From the NCBI GenBank assembly GCA_009700485.1, contig WLLZ01000003.1, positions 1 through 43,922 of the forward strand: DNA of 43,922 nucleotides, in the 5' to 3' direction. This document shows, one piece after another, positions 9,064 through 17,576 of the stretch (the stretch's first letter is position 1; the number at the start of each line of letters is the position of its first letter). The translations under genes and the position numbers were made by a program. Below the pieces are notes generated by a model. The model was given only the letters and a program-made list of their open reading frames with translations, did not search any database and was not told where the DNA came from. The DNA is from Actinomycetota bacterium. GTDB lineage: Bacteria; Actinomycetota; Actinomycetes; S36-B12.

Positions 9064-9177
9064 GCCGAGCCTTCACATGCAGGCGAGGTGCCTCGAGCCG
9101 GGATCTTTGTGGGCCGCCGCCCAATGCCTCATACCTTCCCGGTGTCGGCGCCGCGCAGAAACTGAGGTCGTTGAGTT

Positions 9178-10167
9178 TCATTCATGAGTGGCAACTGCCC
9201 TCAGGCAATCGCGGCTCGTCCCGTACACGAAGTTCAACTGAGCCACTCGATCGGCGGATTGCGTGCCCAGTATCTCGTTCTTGGCTGACCGCACTGCCCT
9301 AAGGAACGGAACTAATGACTCGGGTAGGCCGTTGCGCACTTTAGTTCTCCACGCTACCCCTGGCCGATGAAACTCTTTCGGGCTTTGTTCGCCAGGCGGA
9401 TCAGGCAGTATCGGGTGTGAGCATGACTTCAAGAACTCCACGCGCCAACCTGCGCGAGTCAATGTCATTTCAAGACTTTCTGGCGAGAAGAAGCATAGGT
9501 GAGGTGTCTGAAATGCCAACGTTGCACTTCGTGATCGGAAATCGTCGTGTGGAACTTCAATTACTAATGCACCATCATCAGAGACGACTCGATGCAGATC
9601 GTCCAATAACGCGGGCACATCTCTAGCCGCATAATGTTCAAGGGAATGACTGAGGATGGCAATCTTCGCCTGCTGCCCACCTGACTCGAGGAGTTCACTG
9701 ATGGAGCCGTAACTCTTTGCACCGAACAGTCGCTGATACATGAGGTCCGCCCCGGAATTCAACTCGATTGCTGACAGGGCAGGATCTTGAAGAGTTTGCT
9801 GAGCCGTCTGAAACGCACCCCCCCAACCCGGCCCCAAATCAAGCAACGCATCCCCCGCTTGGAAGTCACAGAACATGGTGGCTAAGGACAACTGCGACAG
9901 CGAACGAAAATCGATTCCGGCATTCCCCGGAACCTTCTTTCGTCGGTCAAAATCCATGTAATATACTGATGATTTTTCGCGATAGTGACTTCGGTAGAAC
10001 TCATTTAATGACCCTGAGTCAGGTGCGGGGCTTGCTTGGCCGAAACCGCACATTTGACATACTTCGATGCTCAGGTTCGAGAATAGATCCAAGTCCGGCC
10101 AACCGCCATCAAGATATGGAAAAAAGGTAGAACCGATTTCACTGCATACCGGGCAAGCCATTGCCAC
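9178..10167 (-). CDS. Class I SAM methyltransferase with N-terminal zinc-binding domain
   Basis: 329 residues. Two CxxC pairs (C5/C8 and C37/C40) form the putative zinc-binding domain seen at the start of NovU/TylC3-type sugar C-methyltransferases. A SAM-binding motif LLDLGPGWGGAF follows at about 108-119, with SHSLEHY in the post-I region. It is shorter than the ~410-residue C-methyltransferases and seems to lack their C-terminal domain. The GTG start at 10167 follows AGGAAGG with 6 nt spacing; an ATG at 10161 is the alternative. It is transcribed away from the nonulosonate operon across a 72-nt divergent gap. Confidence 0.82.
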   Translation of the reverse strand: MAMACPVCSEIGSTFFPYLDGGWPDLDLFSNLSIEVCQMCGFGQASPAPDSGSLNEFYRSHYREKSSVYYMDFDRRKKVPGNAGIDFRSLSQLSLATMFCDFQAGDALLDLGPGWGGAFQTAQQTLQDPALSAIELNSGADLMYQRLFGAKSYGSISELLESGGQQAKIAILSHSLEHYAARDVPALLDDLHRVVSDDGALVIEVPHDDFRSRSATLAFQTPHLCFFSPESLEMTLTRAGWRVEFLKSCSHPILPDPPGEQSPKEFHRPGVAWRTKVRNGLPESLVPFLRAVRSAKNEILGTQSADRVAQLNFVYGTSRDCLRAVATHE

Positions 10168-10239
10168 TGGTTTCCTTCCTCTGGCTATGATCAGGTGGGT
10201 TGTGCAGGTAGTTAAAGTTTAGTCCTTCGGGAGGATGAA

Positions 10240-11145
10240 TTGACCGAAAGCATTCCACTAGGCCAAAATGCGCCTCACCGCCACGTGACTTGGCAAGTGC
10301 CCGACCACATCACCGTGATCGCCGAGGTCGGCATCAACCACAACGGCGACATAGCTCTGGCCAAGCAACTCATCGACATCGCTGTGGAGACCGGCTGCGA
10401 CGCCGTCAAGTTCCAAAAGCGCACCATTCACCTCGTGTACGCAGCCGAGGTCCTTGACGCTCCACGTGAGAGCCCCTGGGGCACTACCCAGCGCGCGCAG
10501 AAAGAGGGGCTCGAATTCAGTCGCGAGCAGTACCAGGAAATCGATGCCTACTGCCGTGACCGAGGTATTGCTTGGTCGGCATCGGCGTGGGATATCCCCA
10601 GCCTTGACTTCATCGAGGAGTTCGACCCGCCCTTCCATAAAGTCGCATCAGCCATGCTCACCCATCAGGCCTTCATAAGGGCAGTGGCCAGCAAAGGCCG
10701 CGTGACCTTGATTTCGACCGGCATGGCGACCTTTGACATTATTGACGAGGTCGTGGACGTGTTCAAGGCCGCTTGCACGCCGTTCGTGCTGCTTCACACC
10801 GTCTCGACGTACCCGTCACCCGAGGCCGACCTGAACCTGTCGATGATCCACACCTTGCAGGAGCGGTATGGCGTGCCTGTTGGCTATAGCGGTCACGAGC
10901 CGTCGGTATCCCCCTCGGTCGTCGCGGCAGCACTTGGTGCCACGGTGATCGAGCGCCACATCACTATCGACCGATCGATGTATGGAAGCGACCAAGCTGC
11001 TTCTTTGGAGGAGAACGGGCTGCGCCAACTCGTCAACACCATCCACAAGATCCCCTCGATGCTGGGCACCGGCGAGAAGGATTGGGCCCCCGGTGAGCGC
11101 GAAGTCGCCGGGAAGCTGCGCTATTGGGAGTCGGCGGGTGGATAG
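10240..11145 (+). CDS. NeuB-family nonulosonate synthase lacking the SAF domain
   Basis: 301 residues. The PEP-condensing TIM barrel of N-acetylneuraminate/legionaminate synthases is complete: IAEVGINHNGD, DAVKFQKRT, WSASAWDIPSLDF, LISTGMAT, STYPSP, GYSGHE and VIERHITIDRSMYGSDQAASLE. The barrel ends at REVAGKLRYWE and the chain stops there, so the C-terminal antifreeze-like (SAF) domain of ordinary NeuB (~345 residues) is missing. The TTG start has a strong GGGAGG at 10229-10234. The following gene overlaps its end. It should condense PEP with an aldose to give a 2-keto-3-deoxy acid, but the acceptor sugar is not known. Confidence 0.88.
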   Translation: MTESIPLGQNAPHRHVTWQVPDHITVIAEVGINHNGDIALAKQLIDIAVETGCDAVKFQKRTIHLVYAAEVLDAPRESPWGTTQRAQKEGLEFSREQYQEIDAYCRDRGIAWSASAWDIPSLDFIEEFDPPFHKVASAMLTHQAFIRAVASKGRVTLISTGMATFDIIDEVVDVFKAACTPFVLLHTVSTYPSPEADLNLSMIHTLQERYGVPVGYSGHEPSVSPSVVAAALGATVIERHITIDRSMYGSDQAASLEENGLRQLVNTIHKIPSMLGTGEKDWAPGEREVAGKLRYWESAGG

Positions 11146-11746
11146 CGTCGACGCTCGGCGCCTTGTCCTATCCCAACTGCAGGATGCGCTGAGTGTCCAT
11201 GAAGCACTGTTGGGTTCAAGCGAGATTACCAATCAAATCGTGACGTGGGCGAAGACCTGCGCGGATTCTCTGGCCCAAGGTGGGGTGATCTTCTTCGCGG
11301 GCAACGGCGGGTCCTTCGCCGATGCTCAGCATCTCGCGGCCGAACTAACCGGCAAGATGGGCAGGATGCGCTCACCGCTTGCTGGAATCGCGTTGGGTAC
11401 AAACAGCTCATCGATGTCGGCGATCGGCAATGACTTTGGCTACCAACTCACCTTCGCTCGTGAATTGGAGGGCCTTTGCCGACCCCACTGTGTTGTCATC
11501 GCTTTGACTACGAGTGGCAACAGCGCCAACGTCCTAGAACTTGTCGATCAGGCCAACGTGATGAGTGTTCCCACTCTCGTATTCACGGGGGCCCACGGCG
11601 GCGCTGTCGCCGAGCGGTGCGATGTTATCCGCGTGCCGAGTGATCGCACCGAACGCATCCAGGAGATGCACATCCTCCTTGGTCACACGTTATGCCTGCT
11701 CATCGAGGAGTTCCTCGGACTCTTTCCATCTGAACCTGCGAGCTAG
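11138..11746 (+). CDS. SIS-domain phosphoheptose isomerase-like protein (GmhA/DiaA type)
   Basis: 202 residues from GTG 11138, preceded by GGGAG (7 nt spacing) and overlapping the synthase stop by 8 nt. It shows the SIS fold motifs FFAGNGGSFADAQHLAAEL, NDFGYQLTF and ALTTSGNSANVLE. The glutamate of AAELTGKM and the histidine of IQEMHILLGH match the catalytic Glu/His positions of GmhA. GmhA isomerises sedoheptulose 7-phosphate to a heptose phosphate. Here the partner is a NeuB-like synthase, so the substrate could instead be a ketose/aldose phosphate feeding that enzyme (inference). Confidence 0.87.
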   Translation: MDSVDARRLVLSQLQDALSVHEALLGSSEITNQIVTWAKTCADSLAQGGVIFFAGNGGSFADAQHLAAELTGKMGRMRSPLAGIALGTNSSSMSAIGNDFGYQLTFARELEGLCRPHCVVIALTTSGNSANVLELVDQANVMSVPTLVFTGAHGGAVAERCDVIRVPSDRTERIQEMHILLGHTLCLLIEEFLGLFPSEPAS

Positions 11747-11749
11747 TTC

Positions 11750-12580
11750 ATGGCGCGAACCTTCGACTTGGGCTGCTCCTTCGGGATTATTCAGGGCCGC
11801 CTCAGTGCCCAAACCGACCGTGGCTACCAGTCCTTCCCCTGGGAGACTTGGGAAGCCGAGTTCGGATTGGCCGCCGATCGCGGCCTTGAGCACATCGAGT
11901 GGGTGCTGGATTCCTGGCGACTTGACGAAAACCCACTCCTGAGCGATACGAGCGGCGTGATTGGACGCGCTCAGGAGACAGGGGTTCAGGTCCTCTCGGT
12001 CTGTGCTGACTACCTGATGGATCGACCCTTGGATGTAACTGACTCCGGTTCGTGGGCAGTTCTCAGTCAACTCGCTGATGCAATGCGGGAACTCGGAGCG
12101 CAGTGGCTGGTGGTCCCTTGCGTAGACCAATCGTCACTGCGCACCCCGTCATCGCTGGCTCGGTTTGCGAGCGCTGCTGATCAACTTGGCGGGGAGTTGG
12201 CCGGGACAGGTATTCGCGTCTCCCTTGAATCTGATCTCGGGCCCGCCGAGTTCGCTGCACTACTCGCCAACTTGGATCCAGAGATTTTCGGCGTCAACTA
12301 CGACATCGGTAACAGCGCCTATCTCGGGTACGCGCACGATGAGGAGTTCGACGCCTACGGCGACCGCATCTCCCTAGTTCACATAAAGGACCGACTTTTC
12401 GAGGGCGGATCAGTGCCCTTGGGGCACGGCAACGCTGACATCCCGGGGGTGATCGAGCGGCTACGGGCGATGAAGTTCAATGGCCCTGTGACGATGCAGG
12501 CTTTCCGTGATGCCCCGGGCATCGAAATCTTGGACGATCAACTGCGCTGGCTGATGCCCATCCTTGAAGGCAGCGCCTGA
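11750..12580 (+). CDS. Sugar phosphate isomerase/epimerase (xylose isomerase-like TIM barrel)
   Basis: 276 residues. A GIIQGRLS start, the ADRGLEHIEWVLD strand, LESDLGPAE, VNYDIGNSAYLG and LVHIKDR are typical of AP_endonuc_2/xylose-isomerase-like barrels found in nonulosonate and flagellin-glycan clusters. Metal ligands are likely the Glu of LESD, the Asp of NYDIGN and the His of VHIKDR. At the usual fourth ligand position there is Gln (VTMQAFRD) in place of the Glu of D-tagatose 3-epimerase. It starts 3 nt after the SIS gene and its last base is the first base of the next start. Substrate unknown. Confidence 0.82.
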   Translation: MARTFDLGCSFGIIQGRLSAQTDRGYQSFPWETWEAEFGLAADRGLEHIEWVLDSWRLDENPLLSDTSGVIGRAQETGVQVLSVCADYLMDRPLDVTDSGSWAVLSQLADAMRELGAQWLVVPCVDQSSLRTPSSLARFASAADQLGGELAGTGIRVSLESDLGPAEFAALLANLDPEIFGVNYDIGNSAYLGYAHDEEFDAYGDRISLVHIKDRLFEGGSVPLGHGNADIPGVIERLRAMKFNGPVTMQAFRDAPGIEILDDQLRWLMPILEGSA

Positions 12581-13341
12581 TGGATCTTGGGCTCGCTGGG
12601 AGACATGTGCTGGTTGCCGGGGCTTCCCGGGGTCTGGGCTTCGCCATTGTCAGCAACCTCTTGGCCGAGGGGGCCAAGGTAACCTCGGTGGGCCGAGACC
12701 CAGAGTCACTCGCTGCCGCAAGAACGTTTTGGCTGACGGGTGAACCAAACGCCATCGTTAACACTCTTGCGTTGGACCTTTCGGATCAAGCTTCAGCCGC
12801 AACACTTGCCACCTACCTGACCGACGAAGGTGGTCTGGACGGAGTGATCGTGGTGGCCGGTAGCGGGCGGCCGACAGGTGAGCCGCAAACCACGGCCTTT
12901 GCGACAGCGACTGCACTTAATGTGATGCCCGCCTTGGTGACTCTCGAGGCGGCCGGCCCGTTACTTCGAAAGAGCTCGAGCGGTTCCGTCGTCCTCATCT
13001 CCTCTGTTGCGGCGATGGAATACATCGATTGCCCTCCTGAGTATGCCGCCGCAAAGGCGACACTGCATGCCTACGCGTCGCATTGGTCGCGTGAGTTGCG
13101 GCCGGTGCGCGTCAACGTGGTGGCCCCCGGAAACATTCTTACTGAGGGATCCGTTTGGCAGCGGCGCATGCGCGAGGATCCAACCGCGTTGGACGAGTAT
13201 CTTTCAAGAGAGGTCACCCTCGGGCGGGTGGCCGAGCCGGAGGAGGTAGCGCGCGTGGCTGTGTTTCTGGTATCCCGCGCAGCGAGCTTTATGACAGGAT
13301 CCACAGTGGTCGTGGATGGCGGACAGGTACGCCAATGGTGA
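12580..13341 (+). CDS. SDR family oxidoreductase (FabG-like)
   Basis: 253 residues. The cofactor loop is GASRGLG, the catalytic serine lies in SSVAAMEY, the catalytic Tyr/Lys are in PEYAAAKA, and the C-terminus has the FMTGSTVVVDGG signature of classical tetrameric SDRs. It starts at the last base of the previous stop (TGATG). A FabG role in fatty-acid synthesis is unlikely given the sugar neighbours; a redox step on a nonulosonate precursor is the better guess. NAD or NADP preference is not clear, although VGRD after the second strand hints at NADP. Confidence 0.83.
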   Translation: MDLGLAGRHVLVAGASRGLGFAIVSNLLAEGAKVTSVGRDPESLAAARTFWLTGEPNAIVNTLALDLSDQASAATLATYLTDEGGLDGVIVVAGSGRPTGEPQTTAFATATALNVMPALVTLEAAGPLLRKSSSGSVVLISSVAAMEYIDCPPEYAAAKATLHAYASHWSRELRPVRVNVVAPGNILTEGSVWQRRMREDPTALDEYLSREVTLGRVAEPEEVARVAVFLVSRAASFMTGSTVVVDGGQVRQW

Positions 13342-14156
13342 GCCAATCGCTCTTCGACCTAACCGGCCGCGTAGTCGTCATAACAGGCGCCGGCGGGCTG
13401 CTCGGTCAAGAGCACGCCTTGGCAGTCGGTCGCGCTGGTGGCATACCCGTACTTCTTGAGCTCTCGCCCGAGGCCCTGGCCGCGGCGGCCCGCCGACTGG
13501 ATGCGGAGGCGATCTCGCACCTCGCCATTGAAGTTGACCTCACAAGTGAGGCCCAAATCGCTACCGCGGCGGGCGAGATCAAAAAACAGTTCGGCGCTGT
13601 GTGGGGGCTGGTCAATAACGTGGCCTCCAACCCCCCGATGGGCTCGGCGGCGCAGGGCGCTGACCGGCTTGAGGCTTTTCCGCTCACCCAATGGGATCAC
13701 GACATCCGGTTGGGGCTGACGAGTGCGTTTCTGTGTTCCCGCCACTTCGGCGAGCAGATGGCTGAAGCAGGTGGCGGTTCGATCATCAATGTGGCTTCCG
13801 ACCTCGCTCTGATCTCACCAGACCAGCGCATGTATTCCGTAGGCCTCCCGGAGGGCGCATCCGCACCGGTGAAGCCAGTTTCCTACTCGGTGGTTAAGTC
13901 GGCGCTCCTCGGATTGACGCGGTACCTCGCCACCTACTGGAGCCCGATCCCGGTGCGCTGCAACGCGCTCGTCCCCGGTTCTGTTGGCGGCACTCAGAGC
14001 CCGGACCTGACACGGGAATTGACATCCCGCATTCCACTCGCACGTCTTGCTGAACCAGGTGAGTATCAGGGGGCGCTGGTGTTCCTGCTCTCCGATGCAT
14101 CGGCATACATGACCGGCGCCAATCTGGTGATGGACGGCGGGCGCACGGCATGGTGA
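13335..14156 (+). CDS. SDR oxidoreductase resembling flagellin-modification protein PtmA
   Basis: 273 residues from ATG 13335, just before the preceding stop; GTG 13338 (GTGA overlap) is equally possible. The TGAGGLLGQEHA cofactor loop, NVASDLALISPDQRMYS, PVSYSVVKSALLGLTRYLATYW and the YMTGANLVMDGGRTAW end follow the pattern of PtmA-type proteins of legionaminic acid and flagellin modification loci. An insertion (residues ~160-180) precedes the catalytic Y-x-x-x-K, again as in that subgroup. It is followed by a NeuA/PtmB-like gene, the same neighbour as in ptm loci. The precise redox step is not established by sequence. Confidence 0.82.
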   Translation: MVSQSLFDLTGRVVVITGAGGLLGQEHALAVGRAGGIPVLLELSPEALAAAARRLDAEAISHLAIEVDLTSEAQIATAAGEIKKQFGAVWGLVNNVASNPPMGSAAQGADRLEAFPLTQWDHDIRLGLTSAFLCSRHFGEQMAEAGGGSIINVASDLALISPDQRMYSVGLPEGASAPVKPVSYSVVKSALLGLTRYLATYWSPIPVRCNALVPGSVGGTQSPDLTRELTSRIPLARLAEPGEYQGALVFLLSDASAYMTGANLVMDGGRTAW

Positions 14157-14965
14157 CGCCCGGCTTGGATGCTAATGAGAACATGATTCGCGATGAGGTC
14201 TGGGCTCTAGTTCCAGCAAGGTCAGGATCAAAGGGAATTACCGACAAGAACCTGCAGGAGGTTGAGGGTGTCAGTCTTCTTGGTCTTTCGGTTCTAGCCG
14301 GCACCGCAAGTGCCGCGATTGATCGGTGTTTTGTCAGCACGGATTCCCAAGCGTATGCCGACGAGGCCCGCCGTTACGGAGCGGAAGTGCCCTATCTCCG
14401 GCCGGATAGTGCATCCAGTGACACGGCGACTGATCTTGATGTCTTCCTTCACTTCCTCAACTGGGCCGCTGCCAATATCGAACACCTGCCGTGGGCCGTG
14501 GTGCACCTTCGCCCGACAACCCCATGCCGCGAGCCGGAGCGCGTGAATGAGGCCGTTCAACTCGCAAGAGAGGTCTCCGCATCTGCGACCGCAATTAGGT
14601 CTGTGCATGCCGCCGCAGAATCCCCCTTCAAGTGGTTTCTTCGAGATACCGACGGTTACCTAACGACGTTTGACCGAGGGCGAGAGCTCGACGCATCCAA
14701 CCGCTCTCGAGCGGAATTCGAAGATGTTTACATTCCGAACGGGTATGCGGACGTGGTTTTCACGTCTCATATCATCCGTACTGACCTACTTCATGGGAAT
14801 GCTGTTCGACCTTTTCTTACTGAGCCAGTTATCGAAGTTGATGGCCCCTTCGAACTCGAACTTCTTCGTCGGGCAGACTCTATTCCCCCGGCTCTGCTGT
14901 CGGCAGCTTCACTTGTTCGCGGTAACCGCAATTCCGCTCCGGAAAGGGAGACTACCCCTTCATGA
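14150..14965 (+). CDS. Acylneuraminate cytidylyltransferase-like (NeuA/PtmB type)
   Basis: 271 residues. The CTP-binding loop ALVPARSGSKGITDKNL near the N-terminus is the signature of CMP-nonulosonate synthetases. FVSTDSQAYADEA, HLRPTTPCREP and the EVDGPFELELL segment near the C-terminus follow in the usual order. It should couple the keto acid made by the NeuB-like enzyme at 10240 to CMP, giving the activated donor. The start at 14150 overlaps the SDR stop; GTG 14153 is the alternative. The stop overlaps the aminotransferase start as ATGA. The sugar specificity is not readable. Confidence 0.88.
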   Translation: MVTPGLDANENMIRDEVWALVPARSGSKGITDKNLQEVEGVSLLGLSVLAGTASAAIDRCFVSTDSQAYADEARRYGAEVPYLRPDSASSDTATDLDVFLHFLNWAAANIEHLPWAVVHLRPTTPCREPERVNEAVQLAREVSASATAIRSVHAAAESPFKWFLRDTDGYLTTFDRGRELDASNRSRAEFEDVYIPNGYADVVFTSHIIRTDLLHGNAVRPFLTEPVIEVDGPFELELLRRADSIPPALLSAASLVRGNRNSAPERETTPS

Positions 14966-16302
14966 TCAAGACTGAATTCCGAACGATTGTGACAGAAGTC
15001 CCCCATCCAAAGGCTCTCGAAATGGCTGACCGTCTTGCTGCTGTGGAATCTCATTCCATGCACGGGCAACTGCCGGTCGTCTGGGATAGGGCCGTAGGGT
15101 CCTCCGTCTACGATCCTTGGGGCAATCGCTGGATCGACTTCACCAGCACGATATTCGTTGCCAACGCAGGTCATGCGCATCCGCTCATCGTCGATGCGAT
15201 TGTAAAGACCGCTCAGAAACCACTTCTTCATGCCTACAACTACCCGACCGCGGAGCGCCTGAACTATCTCGAAGAACTCATCAGGGTGACTCCCTCTTAC
15301 CTCGAGAAGGCATTCCTAGTCTCAGCGGGCACAGAGGCGATTGAAGTTGCCATCAAATTGATGCGCATGAACGCAATGGCTGCAGGCAAGCGACGTTCCG
15401 TTGTCGTCAGTTTCGAAGGCAACTGGCATGGGAGAACCACCGGCGCTCAACACCTAAGTTCTAACGTCGACCAGCGATCCTGGATTGGCCATGAGGATCC
15501 GGGCGTACTTCGTCTACCCTTCCCCTATCCGTGGATCGCGGAGGCCACGAGCGACCCTCGAGGGTTCTTCCGCGAGACGCTGCAACGTGAGTTGGACGCT
15601 CGCGGCTGGACTTTGAAGGACGACATAGCGGGTTTCATGCTTGAGACCTATCAAGGATGGGGGGCGGTCTTCTACCCGGCTGACTTCGTGAAGGAAGTGG
15701 AGCGGGCCGCAAAAGAGAGTGGTGGCCTACTTGTCTTTGACGAGATGCAGGCGGGTTTTGCGCGCACAGGTGAACTGTTCGGATACCAGCACTATGGGGT
15801 GCAACCGGATCTGGTGTGCTGCGGTAAGGGTGCAAGTTCGAGTGTGCCGCTCGCATTCGTACTGGGTTCAGGCTACCTACTCGACTTACCTTCCGTCGGC
15901 TCGATGTCATCGACGCATTCAGCGAACCCAATCAGTTGCGCAGCAGGACTTGCCAATCTCAAGGCGATTGAGAACGAGGGACTTATCGAGCGAGCGCGTG
16001 ACCTCGGACTTCAGTTCCATGCGGAGCTCAATAGCATTGCAAATGCGTCACCCGCAGTATCGAGCATTCAAGGACTTGGCATGGTCGCTGCCATCATTAC
16101 CAATGGGGTGGGCGACGCTGATGCATCCGCCATTGCCACTGAGATCTCATGGGAGTGCATGAGACAAGGGCTCTTGGTTGTCCATACTGGACGCGAGTCG
16201 GTAAAGATCGCACCGCCACTGACGATTGCCCTAGACGCAATGATCGAGGGCTTGTCCGTCCTAAGGAAGGTGATCGACGATGTCACAGCAAAGCACAGTT
16301 AG
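14962..16302 (+). CDS. Class III PLP-dependent aminotransferase
   Basis: 446 residues, normal for the ornithine/4-aminobutyrate/glutamate-1-semialdehyde aminotransferase family. LVSAGTEAIEVAIKLMR binds the cofactor phosphate region. LLVFDEMQAGFARTG carries the Asp that contacts the pyridine nitrogen. The Schiff-base lysine is K289 in CCGKGAS, and the ANPISCAAG loop follows. In nonulosonate loci amino groups are usually added by DegT-family enzymes, so a class III enzyme here is unusual and may act on an aldehyde or 2-keto end. It is coupled to the cytidylyltransferase by ATGA and overlaps the next gene by 23 nt. Confidence 0.87.
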   Translation: MIKTEFRTIVTEVPHPKALEMADRLAAVESHSMHGQLPVVWDRAVGSSVYDPWGNRWIDFTSTIFVANAGHAHPLIVDAIVKTAQKPLLHAYNYPTAERLNYLEELIRVTPSYLEKAFLVSAGTEAIEVAIKLMRMNAMAAGKRRSVVVSFEGNWHGRTTGAQHLSSNVDQRSWIGHEDPGVLRLPFPYPWIAEATSDPRGFFRETLQRELDARGWTLKDDIAGFMLETYQGWGAVFYPADFVKEVERAAKESGGLLVFDEMQAGFARTGELFGYQHYGVQPDLVCCGKGASSSVPLAFVLGSGYLLDLPSVGSMSSTHSANPISCAAGLANLKAIENEGLIERARDLGLQFHAELNSIANASPAVSSIQGLGMVAAIITNGVGDADASAIATEISWECMRQGLLVVHTGRESVKIAPPLTIALDAMIEGLSVLRKVIDDVTAKHS

Positions 16303-16729
16303 CCCACTGAACGCCCTGAGGCATCATGCAGTGACAGGACCGTCGGCCAACATCCTTCAAGAATTCTATGAGTACTTCGGTTTCACCCAATTGATTATTG
16401 AGGAGTCACCCGACCCCGAGTACATCCAGGCTCTTACGGGCGGGGCCTGGTCTGCAGCACGCATCTTGAAGCTCAAGAATTCTGTTGGAGACGTGCTTGA
16501 GATCATCGAACCATCGATTTTGGCAGGCGAGTTAACCTCGGGAGGTGCAGGAAACTGGTCGCATCTCGCTTTTACTGTGCTCAGTTGTGACGAGGCCGTG
16601 AGCGACGTTCTGGGCATGGGAGGTCACTTGGTCGGAGGCCCAGTCACCAATCCTGAGGCCCCCTTTCGTGTGGCCTACGTTCGGGATCCTGCTCTCAACC
16701 TCATTGAACTCGTTGAGGCAATGCCATGA
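16280..16729 (+). CDS. VOC (glyoxalase/dioxygenase superfamily) protein
   Basis: 149 residues. The betaalphabetabetabeta repeat pattern of glyoxalase-like proteins is visible: an N-terminal HHAVTGPSANILQEFYEYFGF unit, then WSHLAFTVLSCDEAV and FRVAYVRDPALNLIELVE at the C-terminus, where the final Glu is the usual metal ligand. These small proteins are epimerases, lyases or dioxygenases on sugar or keto-acid substrates. The 23-nt overlap with the aminotransferase shows that the two are translated together. Reaction unknown. Confidence 0.78.
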   Translation: MSQQSTVSPLNALRHHAVTGPSANILQEFYEYFGFTQLIIEESPDPEYIQALTGGAWSAARILKLKNSVGDVLEIIEPSILAGELTSGGAGNWSHLAFTVLSCDEAVSDVLGMGGHLVGGPVTNPEAPFRVAYVRDPALNLIELVEAMP

Positions 16730-16782
16730 CCGCGCAACACTTTGAGGAACTGCCTGTCGGGATAGACCAACATGAGTCGTGA
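16726..16782 (+). CDS. Very short frame bridging two genes (possible remnant)
   Basis: An 18-codon frame starts in an ATGA overlap with the VOC gene and ends 11 nt inside the next methyltransferase gene. Its HFEELPVG stretch resembles the start of MaoC-type hotdog proteins, so it may be the stub of a deleted gene, or simply a coupling frame. Nothing else supports it being a functional protein. Confidence 0.2.
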   Translation: MTAQHFEELPVGIDQHES

Positions 16783-17443
16783 CTACCTTGATGTCGAGTA
16801 CTCGGCAACTGCTCGGCCCATGACGGACTATCCAAGTCTTCTGGCGGCTCATTTGGCGTCGAAGTGGGATATCCGCTCGGGCCAGAGTCTGCTTGATGTT
16901 GCGTCCGGACGTGCGGAGATGTCAACAGGCTTCACCTCACTGGGGCTAAGGGTCACTGCACTGGATGCGTCCCCCGAGGCGGAGCACTTCGCCATCCAGG
17001 GGGGGGCGGACTTCATCTCAGGGGTAATCCGCCCGAACGAACCGATGCCAGTGGCCGATGCATCCTTTGACGTGGTCTTCTGCAAGTCCTTCGTTGAGCA
17101 CCTGCGCGAACCAATCAACTTCGCCGAGGATTGCTATCGAGTCTTGAAGCCTGGGGGCAAGGTCATCTTCCTGACTCCGGATTGGGAATCGAACCACCGA
17201 ATCTTCTTCGACGATGTCACCCACGTGACTCCATTCTCAACCGTCACGATGCAGCAACTGCTCGTGTTGAGCGGTTTTGAGAATGTGATCAGTTATCGGT
17301 TCAGGCAATTGCCCGTCACATGGCGATACCCGGCGATGAACGCCGTGTGTGCAGCAATCGCGCCCTTAGTGCCCAGCCGGACGACTCGGAAGTTCTTACG
17401 TTGGAGTCGCGAGTTGATGGTGTGCGGGGTGGGCATCAAGTAG
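16772..17443 (+). CDS. Class I SAM-dependent methyltransferase
   Basis: 223 residues. Motif I is LLDVASGRAEMS, followed by the acidic ALDASPEAE loop, FDVVFCKSFVEHL and the RVLKPGGKVIFLTPDWE post-III block of Methyltransf_11 proteins. It contains an 8-G tract (16999-17006) that is in frame and intact here. The ATG follows GGGA at a usable distance. It closes the compact operon that starts at 10240 and probably methylates the nonulosonate or a linked sugar (inference). Confidence 0.82.
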   Translation: MSRDYLDVEYSATARPMTDYPSLLAAHLASKWDIRSGQSLLDVASGRAEMSTGFTSLGLRVTALDASPEAEHFAIQGGADFISGVIRPNEPMPVADASFDVVFCKSFVEHLREPINFAEDCYRVLKPGGKVIFLTPDWESNHRIFFDDVTHVTPFSTVTMQQLLVLSGFENVISYRFRQLPVTWRYPAMNAVCAAIAPLVPSRTTRKFLRWSRELMVCGVGIK

Positions 17444-17485
17444 AGGAAGCCTCCTCGTGAGTCTTCACGTCGTCGACACCTCGTG

Positions 17486-17491
17486 TAGTCT
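17486..17491 (+). promoter_or_regulatory. Candidate -10 box TAGTCT
   Basis: The hexamer fits the actinobacterial TANNNT -10 consensus. TTCACG ends 16 nt upstream and is a fair -35. Transcription would begin near 17498, leaving a leader of about 40 nt that contains GGGAGG before the ATG at 17540. It would give the genes from 17540 on their own promoter. Confidence 0.35.
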
Positions 17492-17576
17492 GCACTCCGA
17501 TCAGACCAAGATTCCTATCCGCTGGGAGGCTGAGACCAAATGGGACAAGTGAGAATGATGGACTTGGCCGACCTTC

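Noticed and set aside
9064..9177. Terminator hairpin CGAGG/CCTCG near 9085.
   Set aside because: The 2-nt loop is too small and no T-run follows.
9768..10130. A 120-codon + strand frame.
   Set aside because: It is antisense to the zinc-finger methyltransferase, and its composition is typical of a shadow frame.
12580..13341. FabG of fatty-acid synthesis.
   Set aside because: Sequence is FabG-like, but no acyl-carrier or fatty-acid genes are near; kept only as an SDR.
16999..17006. 8-G tract as a second phase-variable site.
   Set aside because: The reading frame across it is intact and the start signals agree, so there is no sign of switching.
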